Positions 7,880-11,035 of a stretch of DNA of 11,035 nt are shown piece by piece (position 1 is the stretch's first letter; every line of letters starts with the position of its first letter). The DNA comes from Desulfovibrio sp. (GTDB lineage: Bacteria; Desulfobacterota; Desulfovibrionia; Desulfovibrionales; Desulfovibrionaceae): NCBI GenBank assembly GCA_028708195.1, contig JAQVZK010000040.1, positions 1-11,035 of the forward strand, in the 5' to 3' direction. The notes beneath the pieces are model-generated. The model was not told the origin of the DNA. It was given only the letters and a program-made list of their open reading frames with translations, and searched no databases. The position numbers and the translations under genes were made by a program.

Positions 7880-8392
7880 GGTTCACTCCCTAAACTGGAA
7901 ACCCACACCGTCAAGTGGATCTCCGCTCTGTCAGCATCCCGGCCAGAATGGCCCACATTATGAATTCTATAGCCAAAAGCTAATTTTCATAACGGCATGC
8001 CTTAAGACGACCATTGGATACCCGGATTACGAATATCCTGCAAGCTCTTTGGCATTACGTTAATCGAGCAATATCTTCTTCTATAACACAGCGGACGGTA
8101 CGGCTGCTTTAAGATCCCTACGTGCCACGCTGGAGCACAAGGAATATAAACTATTAGCAATATCTATGATAAAAAATCAAGAGGTATTCACCCCACAACC
8201 TATAGACAGCACACTTAACTCACTAAAGACATTAAGAATATAAAATAATATTTTTTTATCAATATATACATACTTAACGAAAACAGTTTTTTGACAGCCC
8301 AGGGCTTCTCGCCATCACCTTACAAAAAACGTGCCATTGAAATTGCCTACAGGGTATTACCAGCGGTACAATACTGAAAAACATGTAACAAA
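7880..8392. other. Gene-free AT-rich leader upstream of the type I secretion locus
   Basis: No convincing gene is seen in these 513 bp; open frames are short and lack family resemblance. The stretch 8150-8290 is much richer in A+T than its surroundings, with runs such as AATATTTTTTTAT. On the minus strand TTGATA (8262-8257) and TATTCT (8240-8235), 16 bp apart, are a possible promoter that would give a leader of about 350 nt before the TolC-type GTG. No known riboswitch core was recognised. The region probably holds the regulatory sites of the secretion locus, but none can be named with confidence. Confidence 0.5.
7886..7891 (-). promoter_or_regulatory. Ribosome binding site deciding the GTG start of the TolC-type gene
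   Basis: AGGGAG on the minus strand, 6 nt before GTG at 7879. No ATG is better placed, and this GTG puts the signal peptide at the very N-terminus. Confidence 0.75.
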
Positions 8393-8430
8393 ACAGCGCC
8401 CTGCGCTATTTTGGTTACGCAGGGCGCTGT
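8393..8430 (-). terminator. Rho-independent terminator downstream of rubrerythrin
   Basis: A perfect 13-bp stem, ACAGCGCCCTGCG (8393-8405) with CGCAGGGCGCTGT (8418-8430), has a 12-nt loop. Read on the minus strand it is followed by TTTTGTTACATGTTTTT, a U-rich tail; the plus-strand side lacks one. It lies about 155 nt past the rubrerythrin stop and before the T1SS leader, so it probably insulates the secretion locus from rbr read-through. Confidence 0.8.
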
Positions 8431-8585
8431 ATATGCCCCTGATAAAGCAATGGTCGCCCAGATCAGGATTTTGGTTGCAGCCAGCCAGACAGAACTGCAG
8501 TAGCTGTCGTGCAGCCCTGACCACGCACATCAGGCAAATTAAGGCCCAATGTCAGCACCCGGCGCTGCAAACAGCCCGAAGGCAA
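8431..8585. other. Long 3' untranslated spacer between rubrerythrin and its terminator
   Basis: These 155 bp separate the rbr stop codon from the only strong terminator. No gene or clear structure is seen. A 3'-UTR of this length is more than a simple terminator needs, so a 3'-derived small RNA is conceivable but not supported by any recognised motif. Confidence 0.3.
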
Positions 8586-9161
8586 CTAGAAGCTGTAGTT
8601 CAGCTCTTCAAAGAAGGCCTTGGGGTGCGCACAGGCGGGGCACATCTCGGGGGCATGGTCGCCCTCGACAAGACAGCCGCAGTTGATGCAGCGCCACACG
8701 GTGGGCTTGGAACGCATGAACATGCGGCCTTCTTTGATGTCGCTGGCAAGCTTCAAAAAGCGCTTTTCATGATAGGCTTCGGCTACGGCGATATGACGCA
8801 TGACAAAGGCCACTTCGGAAAAGCCTTCCTTTTCGGCGGTAGCGGCCATGGAAGGATACATTTCTGTATGCTCGTAGTTTTCGCCATGGGCCGAGGCAAG
8901 CAGGTTGGCTTCACTGCCGGCAAGAACACCAGCGGGGTATGCCGCCTGGATTTCTACTTCGCCGCCTTCAAGAAACTTGAACAAACGCTTGGCGTGTTCT
9001 TTTTCCTGCAAGGCAGTTTCAAGAAAAATTTCCTGCACCAGCACGAAACCGTCTTTTTTGGCTATGGCGGAGAAAAAGTCATAACGGTTGCGGGCCTGAG
9101 ATTCACCGGCAAAAGCTGTAAGAATATTTTTTTCGGTCTGGCTACCCTTCAGCGTTTTCAT
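8586..9161 (-). CDS. rbr: Rubrerythrin (NADH peroxidase-type oxidative stress protein)
   Basis: A cytoplasmic non-haem iron protein that reduces hydrogen peroxide to water in anaerobes, taking electrons through rubredoxin-type carriers. With the ATG at 9161 it has 191 residues. The ferritin-like four-helix domain (about 1-145) carries the di-iron ligands: Glu20 (FAGESQARNRY), Glu53 and His56 (QEKEH), Glu94 and Glu97 (GENYEHTE), Glu128 and His131 (AEAYHE). The C-terminal rubredoxin-like domain has Cys158-x2-Cys161 and Cys174-x2-Cys177. These positions agree with those I recall for D. vulgaris rubrerythrin, which favours the ATG over the GTG one codon earlier (9164). An AAGGAG site (9170-9175) lies 8 nt upstream. 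All metal ligands are present, so the protein should be active. It is a single-gene unit with its own promoter and terminator; no perR or rubredoxin gene is adjacent in the window. Confidence 0.97.
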   Translation of the reverse strand: MKTLKGSQTEKNILTAFAGESQARNRYDFFSAIAKKDGFVLVQEIFLETALQEKEHAKRLFKFLEGGEVEIQAAYPAGVLAGSEANLLASAHGENYEHTEMYPSMAATAEKEGFSEVAFVMRHIAVAEAYHEKRFLKLASDIKEGRMFMRSKPTVWRCINCGCLVEGDHAPEMCPACAHPKAFFEELNYSF

Positions 9162-9169
9162 CACATTCT

Positions 9170-9175
9170 CTCCTT
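9170..9175 (-). promoter_or_regulatory. Ribosome binding site of rubrerythrin
   Basis: AAGGAG, 8 nt before ATG (9161) and 5 nt before the alternative GTG (9164). It directly abuts an 18-bp inverted repeat (9176-9193). Confidence 0.75.
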
Positions 9176-9193
9176 AAACATGCGGGCATGTTT
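9176..9193. repeat. Perfect 8-2-8 inverted repeat next to the rbr Shine-Dalgarno site
   Basis: AAACATGC-GG-GCATGTTT lies in the rbr 5' untranslated region, touching the ribosome site. It could fold as a short RNA hairpin next to the ribosome site or act as a DNA operator. The symmetry is seen directly; the role is inference. Confidence 0.5.
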
Positions 9194-9217
9194 TTCAAGT
9201 TTGTATACTGATAAATA

Positions 9218-9250
9218 AAAGAGGATAGCCAATGCCAGCCTCTTTAAAGA
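9218..9250. repeat. Spaced inverted repeat plus palindrome at the rbr transcription start region
   Basis: The arms AAAGAGG (9218-9224) and CCTCTTT (9239-9245) form a 7-bp inverted repeat with 14 bp between them, just downstream of the -10 box. The right arm overlaps a 10-bp palindrome TCTTTAAAGA (9241-9250) that reaches the -10 element. A repressor bound here would block initiation, but no known consensus was matched. Confidence 0.4.
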
Positions 9251-9277
9251 TATATAAATGATATCGGTTCCTGTCAA
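9249..9277 (-). promoter_or_regulatory. sigma70-type promoter of rubrerythrin
   Basis: On the minus strand a perfect -35 box TTGACA (9277-9272) is followed after 17 bp by TATATC (9254-9249), in an AT-rich stretch about 90 bp before the rbr ATG. Spacing is ideal and the -35 box is consensus. Flanking inverted repeats on both sides suggest regulated transcription. Confidence 0.7.
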
Positions 9278-9294
9278 GAGGCGGGGCCGCCTCT
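9277..9294. repeat. GC-rich 8-2-8 inverted repeat abutting the rbr -35 box
   Basis: AGAGGCGG-GG-CCGCCTCT is a perfect inverted repeat that shares one base with the -35 element. Having no U-tract on either side, it is a poor terminator; an operator or activator site upstream of rbr is more likely. No regulator family could be assigned. Confidence 0.45.
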
Positions 9295-9545
9295 GGCGCG
9301 GCGTCAAGGTGCGCATGCAGGGCAGCCAGTTACGCCGTCCATTGCCTGGCTGGCGGGCTCTTAAGGGGCTTGTGAAAAATCCAATCTTCCCCTGATTCCC
9401 GAAGCTGTACTGGAACCGCTGCTCCACACTCGCCCCAATTCCCAAAAACAGCAACCCATTGCCGGCACAAAAGAAGCAACGCCCCCTGCCCCGGCCATTT
9501 CAGGGCTGCCTTTACAGGCGTGACCACCTGTGGCAGCCTTGGTGC

Positions 9546-10670
9546 ATGTCTGAAAAAAAAGCGGCTTCGCTCCTTTCTCGCCCTGACGCCAAAGCACTCC
9601 CGGCCAGGGTTTTCATGCAACTGTCTGACGGCACAAAGCTTGCGGTTACGGTACGCTGCTCTTCACGCGCCAAAAACACTCGCATATCCCTTGATTCGCG
9701 CGGGTGCCTGACCCTCACCACGCCGCAGGGCATGTCTCAGGCTTTGCTTGAAAAAAGCCTGCCCCAGTTTCTGCCCTGGCTCGAGCGCGCCTGGAAAAAA
9801 TACACGGCGCTCGCCCCAAGTGAACAGTTGCCCCAATCCATCAATCTGCCTTTGGCCGGACTGACCTTCGCTGTACAACCCGGCGGGGATATGGCGGCAG
9901 GCAAACTCATTGCCGCACGCCATCACGAAAACAGCTTTTCGCTGCTCACGCGGCAAGCTGCGCAAAGGTTGCTCCTGGTGCAAAGCCCCGGCCATCTGCG
10001 CCTCTTTGGCCAGGTGGAAAATACCCCCCTGTGCGCTCAGGCCTTGCGGCAATGGGGACGCCACATGGCCGAAGCCATGCTGCCAGCCTATCTGGAAAAT
10101 CTGGCACAACAGGCGGGCTTTGGGCTTGAAAAAATCAGCGTGCGTGACCAGCGCTCGCGCTGGGGCAGTTGCGCCCGTTCGCGCCGGGCCAACACACTCC
10201 CGAAAAAAAAGGGCATGGCATCCATTGAGAACGGCGTACACCGTTCCTCTCCCCAGACGGTGAACAAAGCCGGGCGATGGGCAGGAAACCTATGGCGTCT
10301 CTTCTCGGGCAATGCAGAAACCAGGACTGACGAACATGGCCCCCATGCAGTGGCACCACAGAGCAGCCTCCCCATTTTGCCAATAGCGAACCAGCCCGAG
10401 GGCCGTATCAGCCTCAACTGGCGGGCAGTGCTGCTTCCCCTGCCGCTTCTCGAACATCTGTGCTGGCACGAGCTGTGTCATCTGCGCCACATGGACCATT
10501 CCGCAGCGTACAGGGCGGAGCTTGCCCGCTACTCCCCTCGCTGGCCCGAACAGGAAAAAGCCCTCAACAATGCCTGGCGCACCTTGCCCTGGTGGGCACT
10601 GCCCGGCCAGGACACATCCGCCGCCGACGATGATCAGGAAAACAACTGCGTCGCCAGGGGACTTTTATAG
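9546..10670 (+). CDS. YgjP/DUF45-type zinc metallopeptidase-like protein with insertion in the core
   Basis: This is a soluble metal-dependent hydrolase-like protein of the YgjP/SprT-like group (DUF45, M48-related); substrates in this family are poorly known. From the ATG at 9546 it has 374 residues, against about 170-240 usual. The N-terminal half has the family strand pattern (VRCSSRAKNTRISLDSRGCLTL). The conserved RSRWGSC lies at 203-209, GRISLNWRAVLLP starts at about 286, and the zinc motif HELCH is at 308-312 with further histidines at 315 and 318 as third-ligand candidates. RSRWGSC and the ISLNW strand, normally only a few residues apart, are separated here by about 76 polar residues. 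Start choice is uncertain: 9546 lacks a good ribosome site, an in-frame ATG at 9615 has AGGG 5 nt before it and still keeps the whole conserved domain, and the longest frame opens with a TTG at 9459. Transcribed divergently from rbr. Confidence 0.85.
   Translation: MSEKKAASLLSRPDAKALPARVFMQLSDGTKLAVTVRCSSRAKNTRISLDSRGCLTLTTPQGMSQALLEKSLPQFLPWLERAWKKYTALAPSEQLPQSINLPLAGLTFAVQPGGDMAAGKLIAARHHENSFSLLTRQAAQRLLLVQSPGHLRLFGQVENTPLCAQALRQWGRHMAEAMLPAYLENLAQQAGFGLEKISVRDQRSRWGSCARSRRANTLPKKKGMASIENGVHRSSPQTVNKAGRWAGNLWRLFSGNAETRTDEHGPHAVAPQSSLPILPIANQPEGRISLNWRAVLLPLPLLEHLCWHELCHLRHMDHSAAYRAELARYSPRWPEQEKALNNAWRTLPWWALPGQDTSAADDDQENNCVARGLL
10173..10400 (+). other. In-frame insertion within the YgjP/DUF45 core
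   Basis: These about 76 codons lie between the RWGSC motif and the ISLNW strand. The encoded stretch is polar, with basic, Ser/Thr/Asn and Pro residues and no recognised domain. No stop codon, frameshift or target-site duplication was noticed, so it reads as an expressed loop rather than a mobile-element scar. Confidence 0.55.
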
Positions 10671-10726
10671 TCGAGATGCTTTGTGGGGGAGGGGCTTTCA
10701 GGCCACCGCTGGCACAAGACTAAAAA

Positions 10727-11035
10727 CTAGGGTTTGAGGTCACTCATGGAGTTGGCCCGTCCTGCCAGCACGATGGTGTCGCCTTTTTGCAGCACTGTCA
10801 TGGCTGGGGGCACGAAGTTGAAGGAATGCTCTCCCACAGGGCGGATGCCCAGCACCATCACATTGAAACGCTGCATCAGGTTAAGGTCAATCAGGGTTCG
10901 CCCGTGCCATTCGTCCACCTTCAATTCCTGAATGGCTATGCCGCCGTATTTGGGAATAAGGTCAAGCATGCCAGGATAGGTAAGCTGGTGGGCGGCCATA
11001 ACGGCGGCCTCCATTTCAGGCACAATGGCGCGATT
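10727..11035 (-). CDS. TrkA/KtrA-type potassium uptake regulator, C-terminal part (partial, 5' end outside window)
   Basis: The frame enters from the right edge and ends at TAG (10729-10727), giving the last 102 residues. These match the end of a Trk/Ktr peripheral subunit: the tail of the RCK_N domain (IVPEMEAAVMAAHQL, resembling the usual VxPE..... motif after the NAD-binding fold), then a linker and an RCK_C (TrkA_C) domain with IAIQELKVDEWHGRTLIDLNL, VMVLGIR and LQKGDTIVLAGR. Such proteins bind nucleotide (ATP/ADP or NAD(H)) in the cytoplasm and gate a TrkH/KtrB potassium channel. The internal GTG at 11023 is not a believable start because the homology continues upstream to the edge. A KtrB/TrkH gene would be expected nearby, outside the window. 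The 3' end converges with the metallopeptidase gene across a 56-bp gap. Confidence 0.88.
   Translation of the reverse strand, partial: NRAIVPEMEAAVMAAHQLTYPGMLDLIPKYGGIAIQELKVDEWHGRTLIDLNLMQRFNVMVLGIRPVGEHSFNFVPPAMTVLQKGDTIVLAGRANSMSDLKP

Noticed and set aside
8115..8135. Possible sigma54 promoter (minus-strand TGGCACG) before the TolC-type gene
   Set aside because: The -24 element fits but the GC of the -12 element is missing at the required spacing.
8166..8243. 25-codon plus-strand open frame in the AT-rich leader
   Set aside because: It is short, has no ribosome site at proper distance, and resembles nothing known; AT-rich DNA gives such frames by chance.
9459..9545. N-terminal 29-codon extension of the metallopeptidase starting at TTG
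   Set aside because: TTG start without a Shine-Dalgarno site; the segment has no family similarity and the conserved domain begins well after 9615.
10671..10726. Possible bidirectional terminator between the convergent genes
   Set aside because: Only a weak TTGTG/CACAA pairing with a large unpaired interior and no U-tract was found, so no terminator is called.

Overview
The window looks like chromosome of a delta-proteobacterial sulfate reducer, most likely a Desulfovibrio or close relative. This is an inference from three things: a 191-residue rubrerythrin whose iron ligands fall at the same residue numbers as I remember for the Desulfovibrio vulgaris protein, a biofilm-type type I secretion locus of the kind known in that genus, and moderately GC-rich coding DNA separated by AT-rich intergenic DNA. 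No transposon, phage, CRISPR, tRNA or rRNA feature was seen.

Region 1 (1-7879, minus strand) is a type I secretion (T1SS) locus, transcribed right to left: a TolC-family outer-membrane channel (7879-6479), a 262-bp spacer with a strong hairpin, an ABC transporter of the LssB/LapB type (6216-3151), a HlyD/LapC-type membrane fusion protein (3158-1131, overlapping the ABC gene by 8 bp), and, 22 bp further on, a membrane-anchored protein with a large periplasmic sensor-like domain that runs off the left edge (1108-1). The three secretion proteins would form a continuous channel from cytoplasm to cell surface. Neither the secreted substrate nor a LapG-type protease is in the window. The oddest feature is that both inner-membrane components carry very long low-complexity N-terminal cytoplasmic extensions, about 300 and 245 residues.

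Region 2 (7880-8585) is a 706-bp gene-free stretch. It holds a near-ideal 13-bp stem hairpin that terminates minus-strand transcription downstream of rubrerythrin, and a very AT-rich leader in front of the T1SS locus.

Region 3 (8586-9161, minus) is rubrerythrin (rbr), an oxidative-stress peroxidase, with a clear sigma70-type promoter surrounded by several perfect inverted repeats.

Region 4 (9546-10670, plus) is a YgjP/DUF45-type zinc metallopeptidase-like protein, transcribed divergently from rbr. A roughly 76-residue insertion interrupts its conserved core. It converges on region 5 (11035-10727, minus), the C-terminal part of a TrkA/KtrA-type potassium-channel regulator cut by the right edge.
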